Assembly (NCBI GenBank): GCA_937983065.1
Contig: CALKAL010000046.1
Coordinates: 1 to 24,979, forward strand
DNA length: 24,979 nt
Reading direction: 5' to 3'
DNA from: an uncultured Bacillaceae bacterium
GTDB taxonomy: Bacteria; Bacillota; Bacilli; Bacillales; Alkalibacillaceae
The first letter of the stretch is position 1. Each line of letters begins with the position of its first letter. The notes under the pieces are model-generated. The model made no database searches, was not told the DNA's origin, and was given only the letters and a program-made list of their open reading frames with translations. Shown here one piece after another: positions 1 through 7,337 of this stretch. Both the position numbers and the translations under genes were made by a program.

Positions 1-90
1 ATGCACGAGGAGGCTCACCAGCTCCCCGCGGAAAGCGGAGTATATTTCCAGAGCGAATATATGCTCAAAATAACGTTCATATTTTACTAA
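1..90. repeat. Fragment of a Bacillaceae-type intergenic repeat with nested palindromes
   Basis: The stretch contains CTCC-CGCGGAAAG-CGGAG around positions 23-41, then an imperfect palindrome TATATT...AATATA around 41-61. The CCCGCGGAAAGCG core and the following TATATTTCC look like a sequence I remember as dispersed in many Bacillus intergenic regions. Its + strand is open from an ATG at position 1 to TAA at 88-90 (29 codons, including LPAESGVYFQSEY), but the frame begins at the window edge and has no visible ribosome binding site, so I treat it as repeat-derived and not as a gene. The family assignment is from memory. Confidence 0.4.
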
Positions 91-136
91 TTCAAGATCT
101 TTTTTCCCTACATCCTTATAACAATCAATTCAATCC

Positions 137-904
137 TTATAAATGTTTAACAATCCAGTCTCTTAATTGAAGCATCGCTACTCGGCTAACTTTATGATCA
201 CGATCTTTTTCTGTAATAAATTGATAATTTTCTTCAGGATAATTACTAACCTTTAACTGATCAACAAACGCTTTCGTTAAACGGTATGGGACGACTACAT
301 CCGCATCTCCATGCCAAATAAATAAAGGCCGATTTTTCAATGTATCGATTTGCTCCGATAAGTCAATTTTTCGAATTTGTTCTTTTAATTGCTGTAATTC
401 TTCCTCTTTAAACGGAAGCTTAATTCCTTGTTTCTCAATTTGGTCTAATAAATAATTAGACATCTCGCCAAGCTTAGCTGTACCCATCATAATACCAGCC
501 GTTTTAATAAAATCGTACTGAGTTAACGCAGCTGCAACGGTTATTCCACCCATACTCGTTCCAGCGATTGCAAGGCGTTCATTTTCTAATAAACCTTCAT
601 CATTTAACCAATCATATAACGTTTTTAATTCTTTAACACTCGTAAAAATAATTTTCCAAAAGTCATACTGTATTTTTTCAGGATCTTTTATCGTGTCTCG
701 TTCGCCATGGTGTAAACTATCTGGCAGCAAGACACGATAACCTTTTTCAGCTAATAAATATGCCTGTGCTAAATTTTGCTCCTTCGCACTCGTTATACCG
801 TGAAAATAAATAATCGTTGGAAGGGATTTATTTAAATTTACTTGTTGTACGATTTCAAGTAGTGGAATTTCATTAACGTATTTTTTATTAATAGCAATCA
901 TCAT
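137..904 (-). CDS. yitV: YitV-like alpha/beta hydrolase (putative esterase)
   Basis: This 255-residue protein has the alpha/beta hydrolase fold order. An oxyanion-loop type YFHGITSAKEQ lies near residue 33, the nucleophile elbow GTSMGG puts Ser117 as nucleophile, an acid lies in WHGDAD (about 198-202), and a late His is in DRDHKVS (His237). It has no signal peptide, so it should be cytoplasmic. The substrate is unknown. In B. subtilis the homologue yitV sits beside yitU, as here, where the two are divergent. GGAG lies 4 nt before the first of two consecutive ATGs (904 and 901), so the second ATG may be the real start. The gene reads out of the window region as a single unit. Confidence 0.85.
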   Translation of the reverse strand: MMIAINKKYVNEIPLLEIVQQVNLNKSLPTIIYFHGITSAKEQNLAQAYLLAEKGYRVLLPDSLHHGERDTIKDPEKIQYDFWKIIFTSVKELKTLYDWLNDEGLLENERLAIAGTSMGGITVAAALTQYDFIKTAGIMMGTAKLGEMSNYLLDQIEKQGIKLPFKEEELQQLKEQIRKIDLSEQIDTLKNRPLFIWHGDADVVVPYRLTKAFVDQLKVSNYPEENYQFITEKDRDHKVSRVAMLQLRDWIVKHL

Positions 905-933
905 AATACTCCTTCTCCTAAAGTTTTATAACC

Positions 934-962
934 ATATTAATTTATAAACGGGCCTATTTCAA
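934..962 (-). promoter_or_regulatory. Predicted sigma-A promoter for yitV
   Basis: On the - strand TTGAAA (957-962) and TAATAT (934-939) are separated by 17 nt, about 30 nt upstream of the yitV start. The -10 box is imperfect, so confidence is moderate. Confidence 0.45.
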
Positions 963-1055
963 ACTATTTCCATTAATAGTACGTTTAATATGAAAAATAA
1001 CAATGAGTATGATAAAATATGATACTTAGATAGACGAATTAATGAGGTGAAAAAT

Positions 1056-1892
1056 TTGCAAAGACATTTAATTGCGTTAGATTTAGATGGGACGCTGCTT
1101 AAGGATCATGTTACGGTTTCAGAGCGTACATTAAAAACATTGAACGCTGTACGAGAATTAGGCCATATCGTCGTTATTGCAACAGGTCGACCGTATCGTT
1201 TAAGTCGACAAATTTATTCGAAGCTCGATTTAGATACACCGATTGTGAATATGAACGGAGCTTTTGTCCATCATCCAAAAATAAAAGGCTGGTCCCATAG
1301 ACATTCGCCTTTACCGAAAAATGTGGCATTAGATATTATTGAAGCTAGCTACGGCATTGGGGTTAACAATATGATGGCGGAAATTATTGATAAAGTTTAT
1401 TTAGATCAAAATAACGATAGCCCAATTACCCAATATTTTTTAGGTGGATTAGAGGATAGTCAGCAAGCAATCGTCGGAAATTTAACTGAAAACTTAAAAG
1501 ATGACCCTACATCGATGCTCATTCATTCTTCCAATGATAAAGTCGATAAAATTGATAAAGAGATTGCAAATCGTCATGCGTCAATCGTCGACCATCGCGA
1601 ATGGGGTGCACCTTTCCACATTATCGAAGTGATGCGTTCTGGAATGAACAAAGCAGTCGGGTTACAGTTAATCGCCGATGAATATTCAATTCCTACCGAA
1701 AGAATTATCGCATTCGGTGATGAAAATAACGATTTAGAAATGATTGAATATGCAGGGGTCGGAGTTGCGATGGGGAACGGAATTGATCAGTTAAAAAACA
1801 TCGCAAAAGAAATTACGTTACCGAATACTAAAGATGGGGTTGCTCACTTTCTAGAGCATTACTTTAATTTACCAACACCAAATTTAAATTAA
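1056..1892 (+). CDS. yitU: YitU-like HAD-superfamily (Cof-type) phosphatase
   Basis: It is a cytoplasmic HAD hydrolase of the Cof/IIB type, expected to dephosphorylate small sugar phosphates or cofactors such as FMN; the exact substrate cannot be read from sequence. Motif I is ALDLDGTLL at the N terminus (two catalytic Asp), motif II is VVIATGRP, motif III is the Lys in MNKAVGL, and motif IV is IIAFGDENNDLEMI, followed by VGVAMGNG. A GTG at 1047 opens a frame three codons longer, but GAGGTGA at 1045-1051 is itself a good Shine-Dalgarno sequence 6 nt before TTG at 1056. I therefore take TTG 1056 as the start (278 aa). The gene is divergent from yitV and is followed by a hairpin terminator and two small genes. 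Confidence 0.88.
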   Translation: MQRHLIALDLDGTLLKDHVTVSERTLKTLNAVRELGHIVVIATGRPYRLSRQIYSKLDLDTPIVNMNGAFVHHPKIKGWSHRHSPLPKNVALDIIEASYGIGVNNMMAEIIDKVYLDQNNDSPITQYFLGGLEDSQQAIVGNLTENLKDDPTSMLIHSSNDKVDKIDKEIANRHASIVDHREWGAPFHIIEVMRSGMNKAVGLQLIADEYSIPTERIIAFGDENNDLEMIEYAGVGVAMGNGIDQLKNIAKEITLPNTKDGVAHFLEHYFNLPTPNLN

Positions 1893-1928
1893 GTTAAGTT
1901 ATATTTTTTAAATTAATGTACAAAATAT

Positions 1929-1961
1929 GCCTGAACACAAATTTAGTGTTTCAGGCTTTTT
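1929..1961 (+). terminator. Intrinsic terminator after yitU
   Basis: GCCTGAACAC (1929-1938) pairs with GTGTTTCAGGC (1946-1956) and is followed by TTTTT. The ribosome binding site of the next small gene begins only about 10 nt downstream, so this terminator is probably leaky. Confidence 0.8.
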
Positions 1962-1982
1962 ATATTGTTAAGGAGGCTTAAC

Positions 1983-2114
1983 ATGACTAATAAAACGAAC
2001 AAAGAAAGTAACGAAATGAAACATGTCAAGTCCGAAAAGTCAAAACGTCCCCTATTTACTGATAAGGAAAGAAAAAAGCAAGAAGCGGATCGACATACTA
2101 GAGGAGGGTTTTAA
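1983..2114 (+). CDS. Small hydrophilic protein, 43 aa, function unknown
   Basis: The ATG follows a strong AAGGAGG with 6 nt spacing. The 43-codon frame reads MTNKTNKESNEMK and ends in EADRHTRGGF. It is very rich in Lys, Glu, Asn and Ser, with no membrane segment and no Cys. Its last codons (AGAGGAGGGTTTTAA) contain the Shine-Dalgarno of the next gene, and its stop codon abuts the next ATG with no gap, which suggests translational coupling to the DUF3813 gene. I recognise no family. The good ribosome binding site and the exact junction are the main support. Confidence 0.65.
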   Translation: MTNKTNKESNEMKHVKSEKSKRPLFTDKERKKQEADRHTRGGF

Positions 2115-2330
2115 ATGGCTAACCAACAAAATCAAAACAGTGTCTTCCAGCAAGCTAAGCAAGCAATTCAAAAACTGCAAAATTTCAATCGTGATAATCA
2201 ATCAGTAAACGAGGAAGAAATTCAAGCAGTTACTCAATTAATACAACAAGCTTATAATGAGAGCTTAACTGCTGAAGAGGAACAAGAATTAAGAGATCTC
2301 GAAGCAAAAATAAATAGCGAATTTAAGTAA
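2115..2330 (+). CDS. DUF3813 family small protein (YizC-like)
   Basis: The 71-residue protein starts with a Gln/Asn-rich N terminus (MANQQNQNSVFQQ) and continues as amphipathic helices rich in Gln and Glu, ending EEEQELRDLEAKINSEFK. This matches my memory of the DUF3813 family of short Bacillaceae proteins; B. subtilis yizC lies near yitU as well. It has no signal peptide, membrane segment or Cys. AGAGGAGG lies about 7 nt upstream, inside the end of the preceding 43-aa gene. No function is known to me. A terminator follows immediately. Confidence 0.75.
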   Translation: MANQQNQNSVFQQAKQAIQKLQNFNRDNQSVNEEEIQAVTQLIQQAYNESLTAEEEQELRDLEAKINSEFK

Positions 2331-2337
2331 TTAAATG

Positions 2338-2365
2338 GCGGCACAAAAAAATGTGTCGCTTTTTG
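2338..2365 (+). terminator. Intrinsic terminator after the DUF3813 gene
   Basis: GCGGCACA pairs with TGTGTCGC (one G-T pair) around an A-rich loop, and is followed by TTTTTG. Confidence 0.75.
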
Positions 2366-2408
2366 TTTGTTAATTTAATGTAAAAATGACCTATTTTAAT
2401 GAAATGTG

Positions 2409-2437
2409 TTGTACAATCATAATTGATTATTTATAAT
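2409..2437 (+). promoter_or_regulatory. Predicted sigma-A promoter of the phn operon
   Basis: TTGTAC (2409-2414) and a perfect TATAAT (2432-2437) are spaced 17 nt apart, 38 nt before the phnD start. The -35 box is weak, which would fit an activated promoter, but I found no convincing PhoP-box array here. Confidence 0.6.
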
Positions 2438-2475
2438 ATAAGTGCTTTAAAAATCTTAAGGGGGAAAATTGTAAA

Positions 2476-3396
2476 GTGAAAAAATTTCTAGTTTTATTAA
2501 CCTCAGTTCTTTTACTCACTGTGTTAGTGGCTTGTGGGACAAGTGATGATTCAGAAAGTGGTGGCGATGAAAGTCTGAATCCTGACAAATTAGTTATGGG
2601 ATTCGTACCTTCTCAAGATTCTGATACGATTGTTGAAACAGTTGAACCATTAGCAGAACGTCTTGGTGAAATTTTAGGTAAAGAAATTGAAGCTAGAACT
2701 ATGACAAATTATAACGCTCTAGTTGAAGGTATGGGTGCACAAACCGTTCATATCGGATTCATTCCAGCATTCGGATATGTCATTGCAAATGAAGATTACG
2801 ATGTAGAAGTTATTTTAAAATCTATCCGTGACGGTGAAGCAACATATAAAGCGCAATACCTCGTCCATAAAGACTCTGGTATCGAATCGTTAGAAGATTT
2901 AGAAGGTAAAGTTTGGGCTTATGGTGACCCAACTTCTACTTCAGGATTTTTATTCCCAGCTTCTCATCTTATGACTGAGTTTGGAATCGAATCCCAGGAA
3001 GAATTAACAACAGAATTCTTCTCTGATGCATACCAAACTGGTGGACATGATAACTCAGCTATTGCTGTATATGATGGTGATGCTGATGTTGCGACAACAT
3101 TTGATGACGTTAGAGACACGCTTGTAGAAGATTATCCAGACATTAAGGATCAACTTGTCGTTTTAGGCTATACTGATGAAATTCCTAACGACACTATTTC
3201 AGTTATTAAAGAGTTAGATGATGACTTAGTAGACGAAATTCGCGAAGCTTTCTTATCTTTCAATGACGATGAGGAAATGATTGAAGTTATGAATGAAGTT
3301 TATAACTGGGATGCGATTGACGAAGCTGAGCATGCTGACTACGAAGTCGTTGCAGAAACTTACAATCGTTTCAGAGATTCTGTTAGCTTAGACTAA
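2476..3396 (+). CDS. phnD: Phosphonate/phosphite-type ABC transporter substrate-binding lipoprotein
   Basis: This is the extracytoplasmic solute-binding component of a PhnCDE-type importer. The 306-residue protein begins with a lipoprotein signal peptide and lipobox LVAC (Cys20), then an Asp/Ser/Glu linker and a PhnD-type periplasmic binding fold. Family features include LVMGFVPSQDSDTI near residue 40, MTNYNALVEGM, VHIGFIPAFGY, and YGDPTSTSGFLFPA with the TSTSG anion-binding turn. It starts at GTG, about 11 nt after AAGGGGG. It is the first gene of phnD-phnC-phnE-phnE. The protein is strongly acidic. Sequence alone does not tell phosphonate from phosphite, hypophosphite or phosphate ester as ligand, and no C-P lyase or phosphonatase gene is in the window. 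Confidence 0.9.
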   Translation: MKKFLVLLTSVLLLTVLVACGTSDDSESGGDESLNPDKLVMGFVPSQDSDTIVETVEPLAERLGEILGKEIEARTMTNYNALVEGMGAQTVHIGFIPAFGYVIANEDYDVEVILKSIRDGEATYKAQYLVHKDSGIESLEDLEGKVWAYGDPTSTSGFLFPASHLMTEFGIESQEELTTEFFSDAYQTGGHDNSAIAVYDGDADVATTFDDVRDTLVEDYPDIKDQLVVLGYTDEIPNDTISVIKELDDDLVDEIREAFLSFNDDEEMIEVMNEVYNWDAIDEAEHADYEVVAETYNRFRDSVSLD

Positions 3397-3445
3397 GATT
3401 TTTAAAAAAACAATTACTTAAAATTAATATTTGTGTTAGCTTAAT

Positions 3446-3472
3446 AGGGAGGAGATGAATCCTCCCTTTTCT
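3446..3472 (+). terminator. Intra-operon hairpin between phnD and phnC
   Basis: AGGGAGGA (3446-3453) pairs perfectly with TCCTCCCT (3460-3467) around a 6-nt loop and is followed by TTTTCT. No separate phnC promoter is obvious, so it likely acts as a partial terminator or a 3' stabiliser that raises phnD above the membrane components. Confidence 0.65.
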
Positions 3473-3519
3473 CTATGAAATATAGTTAGGCATTAAGTTA
3501 TAGTGGGGTGAAAAGTTTT

Positions 3520-4344
3520 ATGATTGAATTTAAAGATGTCTCCCTCGTTTATCCAAATGGAACCCAAGGATTAAAAGATGTCAATATTACAATCGAAGAC
3601 GGTGAATTTGTCGTCATTGTTGGATTGTCAGGTGCGGGTAAATCTACACTTATTCGTAGTATTAATCGTCTTGTTAGTCCAACAAGTGGAGAGCTCATCG
3701 TTGATAATGACAATATCCTTAAATATCGAGGAAGAAAATTAAGAAAACTACGTACGAAAATTGGAATGATCTTTCAAAATTATAACTTAGTAAGACGTTC
3801 GAGTGTTTTTAAAAATGTTTTAGCTGGCCGCTTAGGACATACTGGTACGCTTCGGTCAGTCTTCAATTTTTTCTCAAAAGATGATAAAGCGTTGGCTTAT
3901 GAAAGTTTAAAACGGGTTAACATTGAGGACAAATTATATAGCCGTGCCGATGAATTAAGTGGTGGACAGCAACAACGGGTTAGTATTGCGCGGGTGTTAA
4001 CTCAAAAGCCTAAATATATTTTGGCGGACGAGCCGGTTGCATCCCTTGACCCACCAACATCACATCAAGTGATGAAATATTTAAAGAAAATTAATCAAGA
4101 AGATGGGATTACGACAATCGTCAACCTCCACTTCATTGATATGGCGATGGAATATGCTGACCGAATTATTGGGATGCGTGCTGGTGAAGTCGTTTTTGAC
4201 GGTCCAGCTTCTGAGGTTACTGAAAAAACGTTTGAAGAAATTTACGGTCGTTCAATTCGTGATGAAGACTTTGTAGGAGGAGCCGAAGAGGATCAAGATG
4301 ATTCCGTAAAAGGAGCTGAAGAAGATGGTGAAGGAAATGAATAA
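3520..4344 (+). CDS. phnC: Phosphonate-type ABC transporter ATP-binding protein
   Basis: It is the ATPase of the importer. Taking ATG 3520 as start (274 aa), Walker A is GLSGAGKST (35-43), the Q-loop Gln is 86 in FQNYNLV, the signature is LSGGQQQR (from 146), Walker B ends in Asp170-Glu171 (ILADEP), the D-loop is SLDP, and the switch His is 204 in VNLHF. The frame opens at GTG 3508, but GGGGTGA there is a good Shine-Dalgarno 8 nt before ATG 3520, and PhnC proteins normally begin MIEF. After the family's usual end there is a very acidic tail (residues about 252-274). The last 20 nt overlap the first phnE gene. Confidence 0.92.
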   Translation: MIEFKDVSLVYPNGTQGLKDVNITIEDGEFVVIVGLSGAGKSTLIRSINRLVSPTSGELIVDNDNILKYRGRKLRKLRTKIGMIFQNYNLVRRSSVFKNVLAGRLGHTGTLRSVFNFFSKDDKALAYESLKRVNIEDKLYSRADELSGGQQQRVSIARVLTQKPKYILADEPVASLDPPTSHQVMKYLKKINQEDGITTIVNLHFIDMAMEYADRIIGMRAGEVVFDGPASEVTEKTFEEIYGRSIRDEDFVGGAEEDQDDSVKGAEEDGEGNE

Positions 4345-5146
4345 ACCTTCCTTAGCTGAAGACAAGTATGCTCCAATGTTATCACCGTGGCGAGTGAAGT
4401 CAAAAATCGCGATCATCTTTTTCATCGTTTTATTTTTCTTGTTTTTCAGTTCAACAAGGACTGGAGTTGACTTTGGAACATTATTGTCTGGATTATCCAA
4501 TATGGGACAAATTACAGATAAGCTGCTCCCACCTAACTGGGGAATTGTTGGTCCAGCGATGGAGCGTTTAATTGAAACGATACATATGGCAATCATTGCG
4601 ACAACTTTTGCTGTTTTAGTCGTAATTCCAGTTAGTCTTTTAGCCGCTCAAAATATTAACTCGAATAAAATTGTTTATAATATTACTCGTTTTATTATGA
4701 ACATATTACGTACGATTCCTGATATCGTTTTAGCGGTTATTTTCGTCGGCTTATTCGGTATCGGTGTTTTCGGTGGAATCGTTGCTTTATTCGTCTTCTC
4801 ATTAGGAATTTTAGCGAAGTTAATTAGTGAAACGATTGAATCGATTGATATGGAGCCTGTTGAAGCGATGCGGGCATCTGGGGCTAGTACGATTCAGGCG
4901 ATTGCTTTTGCTGTTGTACCCCAAGTATTGCCGCAGTTCAGCTCGTTTTCATTATATGTCTTTGAAATTAACGTTCGGGCATCTGTTGTCATCGGTCTTG
5001 TCGGTGCGGGTGGTATCGGTAACTTAATGATGACGCGCTTCGGATTTAACGATTACAATAGTGTTTTTACAATCATCATTATTATTTTCGTTGTTGTCGT
5101 TCTCATTGAATACATCAGCGGAAAAATTAGGGAGGCGATTGTATAA
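4325..5146 (+). CDS. phnE: Phosphonate-type ABC transporter permease 1
   Basis: The 273-residue polytopic membrane protein has a cytoplasmic N terminus, a first helix at about residues 28-41, and further helices through the C-terminal segment (TIIIIIFVVVVLIEY). The cytoplasmic EAA loop that contacts PhnC is present as EAMRASGASTIQAIAFAVVP with the conserved Gly. AAAGGAG lies 9 nt before ATG 4325, inside phnC, so the two are coupled by a 20-nt overlap. It is followed without a gap by a second, different PhnE, so the pore is probably a heterodimer. This paired arrangement is known for PhnE-type systems. Confidence 0.9.
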   Translation: MVKEMNKPSLAEDKYAPMLSPWRVKSKIAIIFFIVLFFLFFSSTRTGVDFGTLLSGLSNMGQITDKLLPPNWGIVGPAMERLIETIHMAIIATTFAVLVVIPVSLLAAQNINSNKIVYNITRFIMNILRTIPDIVLAVIFVGLFGIGVFGGIVALFVFSLGILAKLISETIESIDMEPVEAMRASGASTIQAIAFAVVPQVLPQFSSFSLYVFEINVRASVVIGLVGAGGIGNLMMTRFGFNDYNSVFTIIIIIFVVVVLIEYISGKIREAIV

Positions 5147-5943
5147 TGAGTATGGAATTACCTCCGAAAAAACCACGTTCAACGAAAAAATTAGTTCGGA
5201 ACGTTGCCATTATTTTAGCGGTTGCCGCATTATATGTTTGGACGTTTGCATCAATTCAAATCGATTTTGCGAGAGTCATCGAACGGGCCCAATCGAACTT
5301 TGATCGCGTCATTCCGAAATTGTTTAGTCCGAACTGGGACCGTGCGGGTGAAGTGATTGATATGATGATTGAAACAATTTTTATCGCCTATGTCGGGTCT
5401 TTAGCTGCAGCAATTATCGCCGTTCCATTAGGTTTTCTCGCAGCTAAAAATATGACTGGCAGTCGCATATTTTCAACCTTAGGCGTTTGGATTTTAAGTG
5501 CTGTCCGTGCATTTCCAGAAATTATCTTAGCGATTCTTTTCATCGTTGCTGTCGGACCAACACCTTTTGCAGGTATTTTAGCAATTGCAATCGGTTCTAC
5601 CGGGATGCTTGGAAAACTTTATGCTGAATCCCTTGAGGCGATTGATATGAACGTCGTTGAGGCGATGCAAGCGAATGGAGCGAATCGAATTCAAGTGATG
5701 TTCCATGGAATCATTCCTCAAGTTATACCAGAATTTCTATCGTATGCTATTTATCGATTTGAAATTGACGTTAGAGCTTCTACTGTACTCGGATACGTTG
5801 GAGCTGGGGGAATCGGAACAATGATTTTCTTCGCCCAATCGAGTCGTAATTGGAGTGATATGGGAATGATCCTCCTTGTTATCATCATCGTTGTGACGAT
5901 TTTTGACTATGCAAGCTCCTATATTCGAAGAAGAATCATTTAA
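5146..5943 (+). CDS. phnE: Phosphonate-type ABC transporter permease 2
   Basis: The 265-residue permease resembles its upstream neighbour. It has a basic N terminus (PPKKPRSTKK), a first helix at about residues 20-36, and an EAA loop EAMQANGANRIQVMFHGIIP. Both proteins share the DVRAS/NVRAS...GAGGIG block near the C terminus. Its ATG overlaps the TAA of the first permease by one base (TAATG), and AGGGAGG lies upstream. It is the last gene of the operon, followed by a terminator. Confidence 0.9.
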   Translation: MSMELPPKKPRSTKKLVRNVAIILAVAALYVWTFASIQIDFARVIERAQSNFDRVIPKLFSPNWDRAGEVIDMMIETIFIAYVGSLAAAIIAVPLGFLAAKNMTGSRIFSTLGVWILSAVRAFPEIILAILFIVAVGPTPFAGILAIAIGSTGMLGKLYAESLEAIDMNVVEAMQANGANRIQVMFHGIIPQVIPEFLSYAIYRFEIDVRASTVLGYVGAGGIGTMIFFAQSSRNWSDMGMILLVIIIVVTIFDYASSYIRRRII

Positions 5944-5985
5944 GTTGTTACGCCTAACTAGACTTAAACATTTAAGGTTAAACTA

Positions 5986-6022
5986 AAAACTCGTTTGTTT
6001 TAATACAGACGAGTTTTTCTTT
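5986..6022 (+). terminator. Intrinsic terminator of the phn operon
   Basis: AACTCGT (5988-5994) pairs with ACGAGTT (6009-6015). The inner TGT/ACA pairs extend the stem, and a T-rich tail follows. Confidence 0.75.
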
Positions 6023-6023
6023 A

Positions 6024-6052
6024 TTTACTTTTATATGAATTCAATCTAAAAT
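6024..6052 (+). promoter_or_regulatory. Predicted sigma-A promoter for dat
   Basis: TTTACT (6024-6029) and TAAAAT (6047-6052) are 17 nt apart, 41 nt before the GTG start. Both boxes depart from consensus. Confidence 0.45.
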
Positions 6053-6093
6053 TATATATGTATGTTTGAACATCTATTGGGGAGCTGAATTTT

Positions 6094-6951
6094 GTGCTTT
6101 TATTAAAAAATAACGAATTTATTGAACGTGACCATGCAACTGTCGACGTTGAAGACCGTGGTTATCAATTTGGTGATGGGGTTTACGAAGTCATTCGAAT
6201 TTATAATAACAACTATTTTCTCCTTGATGAACATTTAGACCGATTACAATATAGTTTAAATGAAGTGAAAATTGATTATGATATTCAAAAAAACCAATTA
6301 AAAGAGCAATTAATTAAGCTAAAAGATGAAAACCGTGTGACAAACGGTGGTGTATATGTACAAATTTCGCGAGGGGTTGCAGCAAGAGGCCATGCCTTTC
6401 CAGAGCAGAGCGAACCGAGTATTGTCGCCTATCCAATTACCGTCTCTTCACCAAAAGAATTACAACAAAACGGTGCTAAAGCTGTTTTAACGAAGGATAT
6501 ACGCTGGTTAAGATGTGATATAAAGAGTCTTAATTTACTCGGGAATGTGTTAGCAAAGCAAGAAGCAAAAGATAAAGATGCCTTTGAAGCAATCCAATAT
6601 CGTGATGAAACCCATGTGACAGAAGGAAGTTCAACTAATGTTTTTGTCGTTAAAAACGGACGTTTAAACACCCACCCGAGTAATAACTATATTTTAAATG
6701 GAATTACGAAACGGTATTTACGATATGTAGCTGAAAAACTGTCAATTCCGTATGAAGAAACTGTTTTTTCGGTAGATACATTATTAAATGCAGATGAAGT
6801 TTTTATCACGTCAACAACAAGTGAGGTTGTTCCAATTATTCAAATTGATGAGCATATTATTCAAAACGGTAAACCTGGTCCAATCACAAAGCAACTGTTA
6901 AATGCTTTCCCAAAATATATCAATCTCGAGCGTTTACCAGAACATATATAG
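6094..6951 (+). CDS. dat: D-amino-acid transaminase
   Basis: It is a PLP fold-type IV enzyme that transfers the amino group between D-alanine and 2-oxoglutarate, giving D-glutamate for peptidoglycan. The 285-residue length is normal. It has DRGYQFGDGVYEV at 21-33, Arg98 and His100 in RGHAFPE (the residues that in the Bacillus sp. YM-1 enzyme set D-substrate binding), the PLP lysine Lys144 in RCDIKSLNLLGN, Glu177 in VTEGSSTN, and the C-terminal TSTTSEVVP. The similarity to the YM-1 enzyme as I remember it is strong around Lys144. It starts at GTG with GGGGAG 9 nt upstream. Branched-chain aminotransferase is unlikely given RGH and RWLRCDIKS. Confidence 0.93.
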   Translation: MLLLKNNEFIERDHATVDVEDRGYQFGDGVYEVIRIYNNNYFLLDEHLDRLQYSLNEVKIDYDIQKNQLKEQLIKLKDENRVTNGGVYVQISRGVAARGHAFPEQSEPSIVAYPITVSSPKELQQNGAKAVLTKDIRWLRCDIKSLNLLGNVLAKQEAKDKDAFEAIQYRDETHVTEGSSTNVFVVKNGRLNTHPSNNYILNGITKRYLRYVAEKLSIPYEETVFSVDTLLNADEVFITSTTSEVVPIIQIDEHIIQNGKPGPITKQLLNAFPKYINLERLPEHI

Positions 6952-7017
6952 TCGTTAGCTTTAATTTATGTGCTATTTCATGCTAAGATAAATTTAGTAT
7001 ATGAAGGAGGGATTACG

Positions 7018-7281
7018 ATGGCAATTATTGCAGAAGGTACACCGAATCCAAACGCAATGAAATTTACATCTAACAAAGTCATATTTGAAGGTGATGATAG
7101 TATTTCCGTCATGCCTGGTGAAACGAGTGAACATGACGTCTTGAATGAATTAATGCAAGTTGAAGGTGTTGATAATGTTTTTGGTTACCACAACTTTATT
7201 ACTGTTAACAAAACCTTCGATGCACAGTGGGACGAGTTAATTCCGAAAGTAGAAAAAATTATTGAAAGTTACGGTTATTAA
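7018..7281 (+). CDS. Nfu/NifU N-terminal-domain protein
   Basis: The 87-residue protein carries the Nfu_N signature: TPNPNAMKF near the N terminus, then VEGVDNVFGYHNFITVNK and a C-terminal helix with WDELIPKVEKII. In full Nfu scaffolds this domain precedes a CxxC-bearing domain that holds an Fe-S cluster; here there is no Cys at all, so it cannot ligate a cluster alone. It might be an accessory partner of another Fe-S factor (inference). AAGGAGG lies upstream of ATG 7018. The frame is open further upstream but lacks a site there. A bidirectional terminator follows. Confidence 0.82.
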   Translation: MAIIAEGTPNPNAMKFTSNKVIFEGDDSISVMPGETSEHDVLNELMQVEGVDNVFGYHNFITVNKTFDAQWDELIPKVEKIIESYGY

Positions 7282-7285
7282 CATA

Positions 7286-7323
7286 AAAATGGAGAAAACA
7301 TCAACGTTTTCTCCATTTTTTTA
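7286..7323 (+). terminator. Bidirectional terminator between the Nfu_N gene and the BsuPI lipoprotein gene
   Basis: AATGGAGAAAAC (7288-7299) pairs perfectly with GTTTTCTCCATT (7306-7317). T runs flank it on both strands, and it serves the convergent genes on either side. Confidence 0.85.
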
Positions 7324-7337
7324 TAAAAGTTATTATT

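Noticed and set aside
2023..2208. 61-codon + strand open frame overlapping the small genes after yitU
   Set aside because: It conflicts with the 43-aa and DUF3813 frames, which have strong ribosome binding sites and an exact junction; this one has none.
2366..2475. PhoP-box search upstream of phnD
   Set aside because: Only one inverted TTTACA-like hexamer was seen, with no 11-bp partner, so no Pho box is claimed for the phn operon.
4252..4596. 114-codon - strand open frame across the phnC/phnE junction
   Set aside because: It is antisense to two clear transporter genes, has no ribosome binding site that I can see, and its composition looks like a shadow.
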